A stretch of 64,000 nucleotides of DNA, taken from positions 397,611,016 to 397,675,015 of the forward strand of contig OX465597.1 in assembly GCA_950022295.1 (NCBI GenBank), read 5' to 3'. Within the stretch, counting starts at the first letter, position 1, and every line of letters starts with the position of its first letter. The notes under the pieces are model-generated. The model was not told the DNA's origin. It worked only from the letters and a program-made list of their open reading frames with translations, and searched no databases. Shown piece by piece: positions 32,840 to 45,300 of the stretch. Source of the stretch: Bromus sterilis. Lineage: Eukaryota > Streptophyta > Magnoliopsida > Poales > Poaceae. The position numbers and the translations under genes are program-made.

Positions 32840-33277
32840 CGCATCTGGGCATGACTTGGAGGAGTTTCTGCGGTGACTCTTTGAGCTGTTGGAGGTGGGC
32901 CGTCATCTACGAGAGTTGTTGTTATTGTTGGTCACACCGCTGTTGTGGACCTTTCCCTTGGAGCGGGAAGGCCCACGGTAGCGAGATGACCCACCGATGA
33001 CTTTAAGTTGCCACCGCCGAAGCCATGGAAGAGGGCGATGCGCTGATCAAAATTGCTCAGGGCGCAAAGAGATCATCGAGAGAGACTGGTTCTGTGCGTA
33101 CATCCAGTGTCGAAACGAGGGGCTAGTAATCCATGTCCAGTCCGGCGATGATGAACGAGACGAGTTCACCGTCGGCCAGTGGCTTTCATACAGCGGCAAG
33201 TTCATCAACTAGGAGCGCATATGCGCAAAGAAGGTTGCTATCGACTCAATTCCTTTTTGCGCATTAGCCAGTGCAAT

Positions 33278-33701
33278 TCAGATGTTCTTGACGCGGGACA
33301 ACGATTGAGACGAGAGCTTACTCGCCAACGTCGCCCAAAGTTCTTGAGCGTGGGTGATCGATGTCACCTGCACGAGCACCTCCTTGGAGAGGTTGTCCAG
33401 CATGTAGCCGAGCATCTGCTGATCTGCTGTGGACCAGATCGGGTGAAGAGGTCGGAAGTCACCTCCTCCTTGTCCTTGGTGATGATGTTCTTGGTTGGCT
33501 CCAGCGTGGTTCCGTCGACATAGCCGTAGTGTCCAGCTCGTCGGAGCTGCAGTGTGATCTGCGCACGCCACAACATGAAGTTGGTGTGGATGACCTTCTC
33601 CGTGACCTGCACATGGAGACCGAGTTGCGATGCGGTGGATGACACACCATGGCCAGAGGCTCGAGGTTGAGGATGATGTAGCTAGATGAGATGGAAGGGA
33701 T
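33278..33701 (-). pseudogene. Copia gag fragment
   Basis: Overlapping frames give VTEKVIHTNFMLWRAQI and LQLRRAGHYGYVDGT in one frame, and QQMLGYMLDNLSKEVLVQV with AQELWATLASKL in another. Together they match the start and middle of a plant Copia gag (UBN2-like). A frameshift lies between them, around 33430-33460. Confidence 0.7.
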
Positions 33702-33715
33702 TGGCTCTGATACCA
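33702..33715 (-). other. Primer-binding site, tRNA-Met, of the truncated Copia
   Basis: The minus strand reads TGGTATCAGAGCCA directly after the LTR end, an exact match to the common Copia primer site. Confidence 0.85.
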
Positions 33716-33901
33716 TGTAAGCTTTGTGGTAAGTGTCTTATCTCTCGATGAGGGAGGCATTCTGTGTTATATAGGCACGGGCGTATCCTTGGAGGCTACG
33801 GTTTACAATAGATATATCTTGCTAACAGCCTAACTACCTCCTAACTACCCCCTGCCTTCAACGCAATCTTTCCGTAGAGTCTGTTAACCTGCGGTTTAAC
33901 A
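33716..33901 (-). mobile_element. Short LTR (186 bp) of the truncated Copia
   Basis: The minus strand starts TGTTAAACCGCAGG and ends ACAAAGCTTACA immediately before the primer site. A TATATAACACAGAATGCC segment gives a TATA-like signal. The size is unusually small for a Triticeae Copia LTR. Confidence 0.75.
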
Positions 33902-34426
33902 CCATGTAGTTAGCATTATCAAGGATGGCAATCCCTTCAATGGCTTAATGCAGTTGGGGTTGAAAGTTCTTTCTTTGCTTTACAACTGCAAGTACATGTC
34001 ATCTTTATGCACTGTACTTCAAAGATTCTGTAAACACTAGATATTCGTATGTGAAGTATAATATTAAAATTTTGCCATTCCAATTTTGAAAGAGAAAAAT
34101 GCTGAACTTTAAATTTCCTGTTATTTTTCACCTTTATGCTTTATAGTTGTGCATTCGTGTGGGAAAAGGTGTCTCTCTGTTCATTTCTTAGGTTAATACG
34201 CATATGTTAGACGAGGTCACCTCGGAGGTTCAGTTAGTATGTAATTGTGATTTACATTTATAGCTATTTGGGGTCGTGACTAAAGCAAATGCCCATTCAT
34301 TCTTATTCCTATGTATGCTTACCAAATGAGATGGCCCTTCATGCCTGTTAACTGAACTGATTCCCATCTGAATGAACCGTCTATGAATTCTCAGTTTTAA
34401 ATTTGTTCTGAATATTGGAATACCGC

Positions 34427-35285
34427 TGAATTTACACATGGTGTTGCAAATTGGTCAGGGCAAGAAGTTTCTCTGCCTACCTGACTACACACGGAGATCA
34501 TGCTAGCGTTGTTGGCTTGTGCTGCCGACTTAGCATTCGTGTCGCGATGGGCGCCCGATCCATCCCATCTCCGTGGTTGACGCTGATCGTGGCACCGTCA
34601 GCGTTCTGGGCTGGGCTTCTAGATTTCAGAATTCTGCGTTGGACTTTCGTACTAAATGTCAAACTCTGAAGACCTCAAAATTGGCTGATCTAAACTGAAT
34701 GATCTCAGCATGTTCATGGTCGTCTGCATTTTCTCTGGAGTGTTCCGTAAGGGTTTTGCCTTATCAGGCAAACGCGTGCTTCGCACCCCAGTTGAGTGTT
34801 GACGTTCACCACCGCTGAATGGATTCGTCTCGTCGTCGTATGATATCTGTTTTGAAGCAAACGTTTCCTTTCACTTGGCAGTTAGGTTCACTCCAGTTTC
34901 ATGAACCTGAAAAACTAAAACAACACTAAACTCGGCGGGCGCATTCAGTCCACAATTCCACATGTCGGACAAATAATGCAAGACTTACGAAAAATTTCCA
35001 TTCCAACACAAGACGATATGTCATGTCGGTAGCCGCCTGGGCTTCATGTGGCGTGGCACCTTGCGACATGTCTGCCAGCCCGGCTAGTATATATGTTCTG
35101 AATTTTGTTGTTGAATTCAGAGTTTATACATTGTGTTACAAATTGTTCAGGCCATGATGTTTTCTGTACCTCAAATGACTACATCCGGAGATCATACTGT
35201 TGTTGGCTTATTCTGCCGACTTTAGCATTCGCTGTCGCAACCACCGTAGATCCATAGCTGTGCTTGACTGCTGATTGTGGCTTTG
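34427..35285 (+). repeat. Degenerate direct duplication, about 190-bp arms, 690 bp apart
   Basis: 34427-34615 and 35118-35280 share TTGCAAATTG.TCAGG, GACTACA...GGAGATCAT, GTTGTTGGCTT.T.CTGCCGACTT and AGCATTCG..TCGC in order. The interval between the arms has no coding signal. Confidence 0.5.
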
Positions 35286-36884
35286 TTCTACTCAGCTGTC
35301 CAATATACAGTGACACTAGGTTTTCGCTCTCTGACCTTCAAACGACAGTATACACTCGAAAGCAAAACCAATTTCCGCCACCGGATTCCGCAACCCGAGG
35401 CCAGGAATAAACGTTGCGTCCAACGACGGACGACGGCGACAAGATTTCCTGTGGCGCGGCCATGACCATGTCAGTGTCAAGAGTGGCAGCTTTGACCCAT
35501 CCCTGACCGGAGTCGCCGGAGGTGTGAACTGGTTGACTGGCTCGTCGTCCTCCATCATCACCTCCCCATATCTCGCCGTCACCGCCACAGCTTGCATGCG
35601 GTGATCCTCTTTTACTTTTACTCTCTCTTCTCCTGTGGCAAGTGTTCACGCGCTTGGGTCGTCAGCTCTGGGGCGTTGACAATGGCGCGCCCGATGGGTG
35701 GACGGCGGTGGAGTGGCGGCGGTAGAAGCTTGGCGCTTGGCGGGAACGATGCCGACTTTGGCGGTGGTGAGCGTGAGCTCAGTCGCCGGTCTTTGCAGGT
35801 CGGTTTCCATGCACGGTCCGGTCTCCGTGCCCGGTCAGTTTTCAAGCAATCTTTGGGTTGATGATCGGACGTCCCCAACTTGCGCCTAGCTTAGCTTTCC
35901 GTAGGGATGAGAGTCTACTGGCTAGCTGATGGCTGCGCCTCGTCACGCGTGCCGACTCCTGTCCTCTTCTCTTCTCTAGAGTAGAATGAAGAGGCAATTA
36001 TACTGGAACTAGAGTAGAATGAAGAGGAAATTATACTCGAAGTGCTACAAGTTGGCAAGGATTTTCAGTTTGGTGCTGAAACTCGTGGAGTACGTATTAG
36101 TAGTGTATTAATTTGGCTTTGCTGTGCAAATACGGTGCTAATCTTGTTTTTGTATCGATCAAGTGCTGACTTGACTTGTCGACGTGCCATGTGTTGAATT
36201 AGTAAACTTTCATATTATTTCCCTAAACTAGTATTTAATATACTTTGATTATACATGTACTATCGTAGTGGCAGACCTTTTCATTTTTTATTTATATATC
36301 TAAATTATAATTATGTGTTATAAATACAATAATATATATACTTTAAATATAATGTTACTTTTATTTAAAATAACATCATGTAATTAGCTCTTTTTTTAAA
36401 ATGGATAGGCTTATAATAAAGCATGGTTTTAGAAAACATGATTACTTATAAGCACTTCTAAACAAATTTTTATATATAATAACTAAAATTTATACAAAAT
36501 TATTTTTACAAAGTTTTCTTTAAGATAAAGTTTGCATGTTTTTCAACAGATATATATTATGAAGAAAACAAATATAAAAAAATTTGCAGAAATAAATTAT
36601 TTTATTTAAATGGAAAATTTGTAAATTAGATTTAGTTTATAGAAAATTAGTATTCTTATAATTTCTAATAATAATTAAATAAAATTAACATGTGTTTATA
36701 TAATTTTTAAATAAATTAACATGCATTTAATATTTGTTAGACAAAATTAGTATGCTTTAAATTAATTTTCTTTCAATATTACATGAATAGATTTGTATGT
36801 CATAAGATTACTTAAATTAGTATGCTTTACAATAAATTCATTTTGCTTACATTGTAGTTACCTATTTTCTTTGAGGTGTTTCAT
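35286..36884. other. Gene-free interval
   Basis: A GC-rich patch at 35380-35880 has short frames on both strands without known motifs. It is followed by strongly AT-rich DNA from 36230. No gene can be supported. Confidence 0.4.
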
Positions 36885-36989
36885 TATGTTCCCTCCGTTT
36901 TGAAATAAGTTTTTTAGGGGCCTACATTCTGAAATAAGTGTTTTAATTTTGTATTAACTTTAGCGTGAACTTTCAAAGCTGAGGGAGTA
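36885..36989. repeat. Small Stowaway-like MITE
   Basis: TATGTTCCCTCCGTTTTGAAATAAG at the left and GCTGAGGGAGTA at the right form imperfect inverted ends next to TA. A second AAATAAGTGTTTT unit lies inside. Confidence 0.55.
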
Positions 36990-37976
36990 GTTATCTATAT
37001 CAGTATATATTGTTAGCGTGCAATGTTGTTAGCAAACTGTTTGGCTCTGCGTGCATTTTTCTGCCGGTAGTGGGTCCGATCCCCATGGCCGATGCGTGTA
37101 TTTTTAAATACCTAGGGCCGGGGTTAGGGGCTTCTTTTAAAAGAAAAGAAAATTTATGGTTTTCTTTTGCAAAAACTGCTAGCCGCATAATTTTTCTATG
37201 CTCTACCCTCGCTGACAGTGTGCCACAAGACATATTGGCAAGACAAGTCAGCACTTAATCCGTAGAAAAACGAGATTAGCGCTGTATTCGCATACCAAGG
37301 CCAAGTTGATGCACTACTAATAGGTACACCACAAGTTACAACACTAAACTGAGAATTTTTGCCAAGTTCTAGCACTTGCAGTGTAATTGCCTCTAGAATG
37401 AATGAAATCTATAATAGTTGGGTCCTACTGAAAATGCGCGTTGCAAATCATTTTAGAGAGTGCTGAATTAGCTAAGAGCATCTTTAATAGGTTGTATGTA
37501 GATATTGTTGATAAATTGTCTATATTATCAACCAATAAGCTATCATACAAGTAATCTAATGTGTTGTATGTAAGTAATTAAATAACTTGTGAGAAAGTAA
37601 ACGTGGTTGCTCTCTTTTCTATCTTCAGTTTGTGCAAGAGGTGTTAGTTAACATACATACGAATTTGCTATCTCACCCCATTTATTGCATACACATCATC
37701 ATTATATTCTAGATGGCAAATTTACCAATACCTATCTTACAACCATTAAAGATTGCCATGTCATGCATTGTTCTACAACCAGTCTTTCTAACCTTTCCCA
37801 TTTAGCAAGACTTCTGCAACCAAGTTACCCTTCAATAAATCATCGCAAGTTCTGAAATCTGTTCTGAACTGTACTTTTTTGCAAGTCACACATACAACCG
37901 TCTCTCCTCGTCGCACAGGGTTGATCGTCGTCGACCCGACATCTCCACGGCACAGTCGCCTCGCTATGACATATAG
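36990..37976. other. Gene-free interval
   Basis: No frame with a recognisable motif and no clear repeat structure. Confidence 0.4.
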
Positions 37977-38267
37977 GACTTGGAGACTTTTTTTGTTCGA
38001 AGACGAAGCTGCGACGGTAGCTCGATGGCGGCACGACAATGACGCAACATAATAACTGCACAGCGAGGCGCCAAAAAATTTATGATGGTTTTTATTGCTC
38101 CAATATTTTTACGGGATGGAAATCATTCCGCAGACCGTATAGTATGTTGGAGACTCTTTTTTGTTCGAAGATGACGCCACGACGGTAGGCATGATAACGA
38201 TTCAACACGACAACGGCGTGGCGAGGCCACGACAATTTTGCGGTAGTTTTTATTGCACTAATATTTG
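37977..38267 (+). repeat. Tandem duplication, about 165-bp period
   Basis: TTGGAGACT.TTTTTTGTTCGAAGA, a ...GCGACGGTAG... block and GGT.TTTTATTGC.C.AATATTT occur at 37977-38110 and again at 38142-38267 in the same order. Confidence 0.6.
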
Positions 38268-39393
38268 ATAGAATATAGTTGGACTGCTCAAGTGTGTCCG
38301 ATGTGCAATAGAAATGTTAAAAAAACAAATACTCTTTGGTAAAAAAATTGTTGTGTATTTTTTGTTAAAACTTCCTACAATCTCAGGCCCAAAAATTTTG
38401 TAACATGGATGACAAATAGAAACAACTTTTGTTCATTTGTGCAGACCGCCTTTAAAAAACATCGGGTATAATTTTGTCCTGATTTATTCATTAGTCTTCG
38501 CACTGACAGGTGGGGCTTTGTCATCAGAGTTCCAAACCCTCATACGTTTGTTTTTCTCTCTCCGACTTATTCCAGTGAGCTTGAAGATTGAATTCTAGAC
38601 TGCCAATCGGCATAAGAGGCCGATTGGGCCCAGTTATGCAATGAGGGAATTATCTCGGAAACATGCCCCTGGCGTATGGCATCCCTCTATATAAGGGGAT
38701 GAGCCCTTGGTTAACCTATTTTTTTTCGTTAATTCTCCCATCGGTCGCCGCAAGCACGAGTGAGGCCGCCTCTGCACCGAGAAACCGGCTGCCCACCGGA
38801 TCCGCAAGTTCATTTATGTACTCCTCCATGTTACCTTTTCGATCGTTTGTCATTTTTTCCGGTTTGTTAATGTTTCCCGCAGGTCCGGTCCTACCGAATA
38901 TTAGGGCTAGTGCGAATCAAAATAAATATTATCATTTACACTAAATGATATTAATTATATTTATTAACGTTTTTTGTGAAATCACAATCATATGTGATAT
39001 ATTATTAAATTACACAATATTTTTTATTGTAATTAAATTTTTAACATATTATCACAATTAAACCAGATCAACTTAAATGTTAGAAAATAATAAATTACAA
39101 AATAATATGTTCTTTGTTTCAATTAATCTGTGACTATTTCATGAATATAGCGTATATAATTCTATGTGTATTATTAAAAAGAGAAATGATTTTTTACTTC
39201 GAATATGTGGTCTTATTATATATCTTTAGTGTATATGTTATACGAAATATTTTGATAGCGGTCTTTGATTAGACGTACACAAATAGAAAAAACTAGGTCA
39301 CACAGGATATTTACGATGGTTTTTATTTAATAAATAACATTTAACTTTATATATTTTTATCAATTGTGTCTGACATATTATAGTGGGTTTGAT
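38268..39393. other. Gene-free interval with a TATA-centred palindrome
   Basis: AT-rich DNA apart from 38580-38900. There CATCCCTCTATATAAGGGGATG (38680-38701) is a near-perfect inverted repeat around a TATA motif. The following CCG-rich stretch (38740-38810) has a 93-codon frame without known motif. This may be a decayed LTR promoter or gene start. Confidence 0.35.
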
Positions 39394-39505
39394 AATTTAT
39401 TGGTGATGTTTGTGCCACTTGTAAGTCATTAATCGGATGGACACTATGGATACTGGTAGCAAAATTAATTTATTGGTGATGTTTATGCCACTTGTAAGTC
39501 ATTAA
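39394..39505 (+). repeat. Short tandem duplication, about 73-bp period
   Basis: AATTTATTGGTGATGTTTGTGCC...TTGTAAGTCATTAA occurs at 39394 and 39466 with one or two differences. Confidence 0.65.
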
Positions 39506-39959
39506 CACTAAACATAGGACGCGCCATGTACGTATTCCTATCCGTATTGCGGTTCACATACATCGAATACTGATGCACCGATTATTCCGGCTGCCGTGAG
39601 TTGATCGTCCGCATAGCTATGCGCTGACTACGACTTTGCATGCATCTAGGCGACGGTGCTTAGCTAGGGCGGCGATGGAGGTCAGATCGATTGACCATCA
39701 TTTTGAAGACCAATGTTAGATAGCTTTAACCACTAGCTAGCCGGTTAATTATCCAAGGTCACATGGACATGGTCATGCTGGTAAAATTGTATACTATATA
39801 AGGAACTTGTCACCAAGCTGGAAACGATATTTGCAGGCAGTGGTTGCGTTTGTCAGTGCAGTAGATTACGTACTGACTTTCCCCTTTCGAAAAAAGTACG
39901 AATAATTAAGTTGTCTAAACAGTTTCTGTCATTTTATAGTTTGGTTAATTATCATGTTT

Positions 39960-40106
39960 TACTTCCCTGTCTATTCGTCAACGAAAGGAAATTGGTTGCT
40001 TGCGAACTTGCTTTGAGCTTTATACTATTACCTATAATAAGTATTTAGACTAGATGCATGTGTATATAGACAAACTTAAGTCTATTAATATGAATCGGAG
40101 GAAGTA
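39960..40106. repeat. Stowaway-like MITE
   Basis: TACTTCCCTGTCTATTCG at the left is the inverse of CGAATCGGAGGAAGTA-type sequence at the right. TATTTAGACTAGATGC and its partner lie inside. Confidence 0.55.
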
Positions 40107-40164
40107 CTATGTTGCTACTGGCTTAATAAAGCGATTGTGTATCGTTTGCAGAGGACGAAATTAA

Positions 40165-42368
40165 TCTCTTATACTATCTAAAAAGAACCTAACTGTCCCT
40201 CTTAGGTGTTTTGCCAATACTTTCGTCAACCATGTGTACCCCACCAACCAGCCTATACTACTGAACAAAACAAACCAGCCACCAAAACCATCAAGGCACG
40301 CACGTCAGTTTCCTTTTAGTATTTCTTTTGCTTCCAAAAAAATAAGGTTTAGGACCCACAGTATCAATTTCCTTCCTTTCATCCAGCAAACAGGTTCACA
40401 CACAGAAGGAATGTTAATTAACATTTCCTTTCACTCAGGCAATCAAGAATCCTTTAATTAAAGGACAGTACTTTACATTCCTTCTATTCTAATAGCACCA
40501 CACCAACCCAAAATTTGAACAATTTATACATTCCCGCCTGGCACATTACAATAGCTTATAAAATGCAACAAACAGGAACCCTTCGAATCCAGACCCTTTT
40601 GTTCTTCAAAATACTCATGTCTCCTGCTCTCCTCCGCATCAAGAGAGGGGATGGCTATGGTCGCATGGCATCCACCGATCAGCAGGTTGTTTCCTACCCT
40701 ACATCCATGATTTCAATTTCAGATCCTAGGAATCAATGATTTTCATATTTTCAATTTCAGGGATGTCGTATTTGATGATGTTGAAACTATGCATTTGCAG
40801 AGCAGATCATGGAGGACAACAACAAGAGTTATGTCAGCGATCCTCATCGACCTGAATTGAATGTGAGTGCCTAAATGTGCATCTACCCTTCTAATATCAT
40901 GGTAGGTTTTGATGATAGGTTCTGCATCTACCCTTCCGATGTAGTCATTATACAAATTAGCTAGATTGTGCATGTGTAGATGATAGGTTGTGCACAGATC
41001 AGAAATTGTACTGAAGGGAACCCATCCTAGCACTGTTCTGGATCGTTGGGAACACCTAAGGCTTCATTATCGTGCAGTGGAGAGAAATAAAAAAATGAGC
41101 CAGCGATGATCAGTAAGTATGGGTGATCAGAGCTTGTCGTTCACTAGCCCTCTCAATCATAATCAGTGCACTGGCTCTCCCGATTTTTCTGTTGTGTGTG
41201 GAAAGACAAAACAAACAAAAAATGGAGGAGAGATTTTTAGATATGATACATGTATTATTTAATCTCAAACATGTTTTGTTAGTACTGAGTTATATTATTT
41301 AATCTTTCAACTGAATGAGAAGAGTAATCTCTGGAGTGAATGAGAACAATAAGAAGTATGAGTAGGGGACCGTACCATCGTTGTCCTTGGGGTCGTTGGG
41401 GAGGAAGAGCAGTTGATAAGGAACTTGCGGACCTCGGCCTGGCCCTCCCTGGCGACGAAGTGCAGCGCCGTGCGCTTGTTGGCGTCACGCACGCCAGGGG
41501 CCACGCCCTTCCCCTCCTCGCCACGTCGCGCCCCGCCACTGCGCTGCTTTCCCACTGGTCTAACCACACCCTCGTGGAGATCCAATGATTCAGCGCTCCC
41601 CCCCCCCCAAGTTGTTGTTTTTTGTCGTGAGAATAGTGCTGTGGAGAGGAAGTGGGAGTGGGGAGTGGAGGTGTTGGCCATGGCAGCGCGCCACTCCCGG
41701 TCATCATTCCGTCGGCATGAAGATCGGAGGAATCGGCTGGGGAAGGAAAAAATTGGGAGTGCGGATGGGGAGATCAGCGATGAGGTTCTATCCTCGATTG
41801 AGAATGCGGCTGAGGAGTGGGGAGTGGACGCCACTCTTCTTCTTTTTTCGCAGCTATTTTCTTTGGGGATTTTTTCCCACTACATTTTACAGAGATTTAG
41901 GGATTTAGAAAAAATGAACATATACCACTCATTTTTACTTTTATGGCTAAATTAATATAAACTTGCAATTATATGTATTACTTGATCTGGTAGTTATGCT
42001 ATTTATGGATTTATATATTACTATAATTTCTACACTATATGGATTATAAAAAATAGTGATGTTTAACCTTATTGTCAGTCATAAAAAGAACTTCATATTA
42101 ACTCTTTTGTACTTAAAGAAAATTCCACTGCTATTAATTTTACCGGATTGAAGAAATACATCATGTCCTTTCCTACCAAAACCAAATAGATGCACATCCA
42201 TAATACTCTTATGATCATACTTATGTACATGGTTTGTGTTTTAGATAAATAATTCTCAATTAACAATAGATAATCTTAATTTTGCATTTTAGATAGATAA
42301 CCCGTTGAAATGTAATTGTTCATGATTTGTACATGTCACCCGTAGCAACGCATGGGCATTGTCCTATA
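40165..42368 (+). mobile_element. Candidate non-autonomous Helitron with a captured gene fragment
   Basis: After A at 40164 the sequence TCTCTTATACTATCTAAAAAG resembles plant Helitron 5' ends. At 42339-42356 CCCGTAGCAACGCATGGG forms a hairpin followed by CATTGTC and CTAT, a degenerate CTRR terminus. The 2.2 kb between carries no Rep or helicase frame but holds an ankyrin-repeat gene piece on the opposite strand. Both ends are imperfect, so this remains a candidate. Confidence 0.45.
41376..41834 (-). pseudogene. Ankyrin-repeat protein gene fragment (first exon)
   Basis: The minus-strand frame carries GVRDANKRTALHFVAREGQ followed by AEVRKFLI, a clear ankyrin repeat of the kind found in plant ankyrin proteins whose N-termini read DANKRTALHFAAREG. 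Downstream the expected PxDPKDNDG segment appears only after a one-base frame change. It ends at a splice-donor-like GATG/GTACGG (exon edge 41376), so an exon border is kept. The N-terminal part has no recognisable similarity. No further exons follow, which points to a captured or duplicated fragment. Confidence 0.6.
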
Positions 42369-45300
42369 CTTTTAAAAAAAGTATAAAGACAATGACTAGG
42401 ATCTGACATCTATGATCTTGCCATTCAGTCGAACATCTTTGAAAAATTTTACCTTAAAACGAAGATAGTTCCTTAGACGCTGCGGAATAAAACAAGTTAA
42501 AACGATTATTTTGAGATGTTTGCATGTAACAGTTACCTCTTACCCAATTAGTGCGAAAAATCACGTCAAAAGTCAAAACTAGAGAAGAAGTGTGTGTTTC
42601 ACATACAAAAAGTTATATTGCGCTTATGCCCAAATAAATAAATCTACCAATAAGATTTTATAGATATGCAATACACATCGAGATGTCCATGTGAAATTTA
42701 CTACAAAAATCAAAACATGATGTGTTGTTGTTACTTTTTTCAGCTAATGATGTGTTATTGTTGTTTTGGGGCTCCAATCGATTGGGGAGCCAAAATATCC
42801 CCATTCCTTTAATTCATTGCAAAATTTTTAAAATTGACTACTTGGATTTAATTTTCGCGAAGATTGGATAATTCTACCACACACAAAAAAGATTGAATAA
42901 TTGCACCACACACAAAATTTGTATAATTCCACCTCACAAAGAAAGATTGGATAATTCTACTTAGTAGAAACTTCCGCGTGAAAGTGCATGTCTTTGTAAA
43001 TTTACTGGCAATGTCGCCTTCGCAGATGCTTGCTATGGATGCAAAATTAACCATGCATGGCAATGCGTGTCAACATGGACAAGTCGAACCATTCTTCTTA
43101 TTTTTAACATGGAACAATCTATTTCTTGCAGGGAAAGGAAAGCAGAAACTTGCGAGTGCATCAACGACAGGTTCTGGAATACGCAGACCATGTTGGCTGA
43201 TATGAACAGGATTTCTTTGCGGCCATTGATGCATGCGCGCATGCACGAGCATGGCCCTGCCCCCTGCCATGCCAGCCTCTGGCACTCGAGTAGTCCTACG
43301 TATTGACCTGTCAGGCGTGGTGTTTTTTGCTCACAAAGTCTTCGTAGTTCCTGACAGGCGTACCCGGATCCCGGCAAACATGTGCACGCATGCATGTGTC
43401 AGTGACAAGGCACGCTTAGAATAGAGTATTTCAGAGGAAAGGAATAGTAAAAGATTCGAGGAGGAGGGCAAGCATGCAACGCAACAGGAGTCGTCGCAAA
43501 ATTGTCAAAAAAGAAGACGTGAGCCATGCATGCAAAAAGGAGAGGGACCAAGAAAAACGGGAGCGTTCCTGTGGCATCCTGCATGCATGCATGGATGACA
43601 CAGCAGCAAGGAACGTTAAAGTTTGAGTGTGATTGAATTGACTGAAGGGACAGTGGTATCCTCAGTCTATTAAAGTTTAAATTGTAATTTTAACATTGGT
43701 ACTCACATTTTTTTTAATTTAATTTAGGCCTTTCGGCGATGTGTTTTCAGTAAAAGGAGATGTTCCCGTTTAAAATAAGGTGGTGACTTCGTTAATTTTA
43801 AGATGACGTGTTGGTTTGGTATTATGAAGATGCTCATAGGATTAAAATGTATGTGTGCGTTCATAGGTTGAGTGTATGCTCGTGCATATTAACGTCTATG
43901 TTGTATTATGTTTAAAAAAAACTCGGATCCCAAACTGTTCTGGCATTCACACGAACTAATGACCAGCCACACCCTCTTGATTTCCTCCCCTTACTTAGAA
44001 TCTTTTTTAGTGTAGTTACTTGGAATCAACGTACGTAAGGTTTTTATATGTGAGTGTTTGTTTGGCAGAAGGGAAGGTTTGTCCATGTTTGACGACCAAA
44101 AAGGTTATGTGTTTGTTTGACGAGCGATTGCTTCAGCAAGTGTCAGCTACCAGGCAGTATTATAAGGTTAACTGAGCACAAGTAGTACTAATCAAATATC
44201 CTAATGTCTTTTCTTTAGGGGGCACACGTGATGCAGTACGTTGCAATTGGTTTGGTTTGGCCAAACCAAACCCTTTGCCTTGTCTTTTGGAAACAAACTC
44301 TTGAATTGTTCTCCCTCTCCATGTTTTACTAATGCCATGGCTTGCTCTGTACGTACACTTTGATTTGCTCCCAAGGAGTTCTGGCATATTTATGTACCAC
44401 GGCCGGAAAATGTCAAACGGTTTGACGAGTGTGGCTGCTTTGCAGGCCTCCCATGGTTCCTCGACAAAGGGGATTTGACCTTAACAACTGAATTTTGCAT
44501 TTGCCGAGGCGTTTGCTTGCCATGTCTCTCCTCTTGACCAGACAGGCATATCTACACTGTAGCTGTGTTGAATTATCCATCCTCCCTTTCTCGAGAGCAG
44601 CACGATTTTACCATATTTTTCAGTCATCAAAGGCCTTTGCTTGATTTTTTTGAAGCTCTTACAACAAACTCTAGCGGAGTCGCCCGTATTGTCCTGATTG
44701 ATATGATGAATTTGATTTAAATGATATTTTAATAAAAAATTATATTTCTCTTGATCGCCATAATTTATGATGCGCTATCCATATTCAGCCTGCGAACCTT
44801 CATATTTGAAGGCCGGGGCGTCGATTTGGAATGCGTGTCATTGCCCAACTGTTCACTCGGGAGAGAAGTTTGAACCCCCGACTGTTTCTTTCGTACGTAG
44901 ATCGCTCATCGGTGGTGTTATTCGTACGGATGCCGCTTTCGTCTCTGCCAATGTCGCAATCGATTATCCGCTGGGAAGAGCGACAATTAATGTTTGACGT
45001 TGTATTACACATCAATGTTCCACCTGCACGAAGTGGCGAAGGCAGGTTCATGCCACGCCCTGGGCCAGCTTCAGAGGAACAATACGCTACCGTGCACATT
45101 TCATTACAGTATGCTACAATCAAGCCTACATGCAGTCCCTACGCCCCAACTATGGCCCTGGTAGTCTTGGGTCTGGCTCCGCCGTTGCCTGCACGCACCC
45201 TATTTCTTGCCGTAGCAAATATCAAAAGTTAAAAGTTTGGGGTAGGGTATGGGTAGACTTGGTCATACATGTAGGGCTAGGTTTTGAGTGGGGCTTCAGA

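Larger units (their letters stand above)
31653..33901 (-). mobile_element. Truncated Copia element with short 186-bp LTR
   Basis: On the minus strand the order is LTR (33901-33716), tRNA-Met primer site, gag, zinc-knuckle/protease region, and integrase. The element then stops at about 31653 against AT-rich DNA, so reverse transcriptase, RNase H and the 3' LTR are missing. CCATG follows the LTR at 33902. Every coding part has stops or frameshifts. Confidence 0.8.

Noticed and set aside
35060..35090. CTAGT after a CCCGG stretch as a third Helitron end
   Set aside because: No proper GC hairpin precedes CTAG at the usual distance.
43230..43600. GCATGCATGC runs as a possible regulatory RY-repeat cluster
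   Set aside because: The CATGCATG motif is common by chance in such simple runs, and no gene start lies nearby.
44767..45232. Possible small gene with frames on both strands
   Set aside because: The frames are mutually antisense, lack motifs and splice context, and no homology is recognised.
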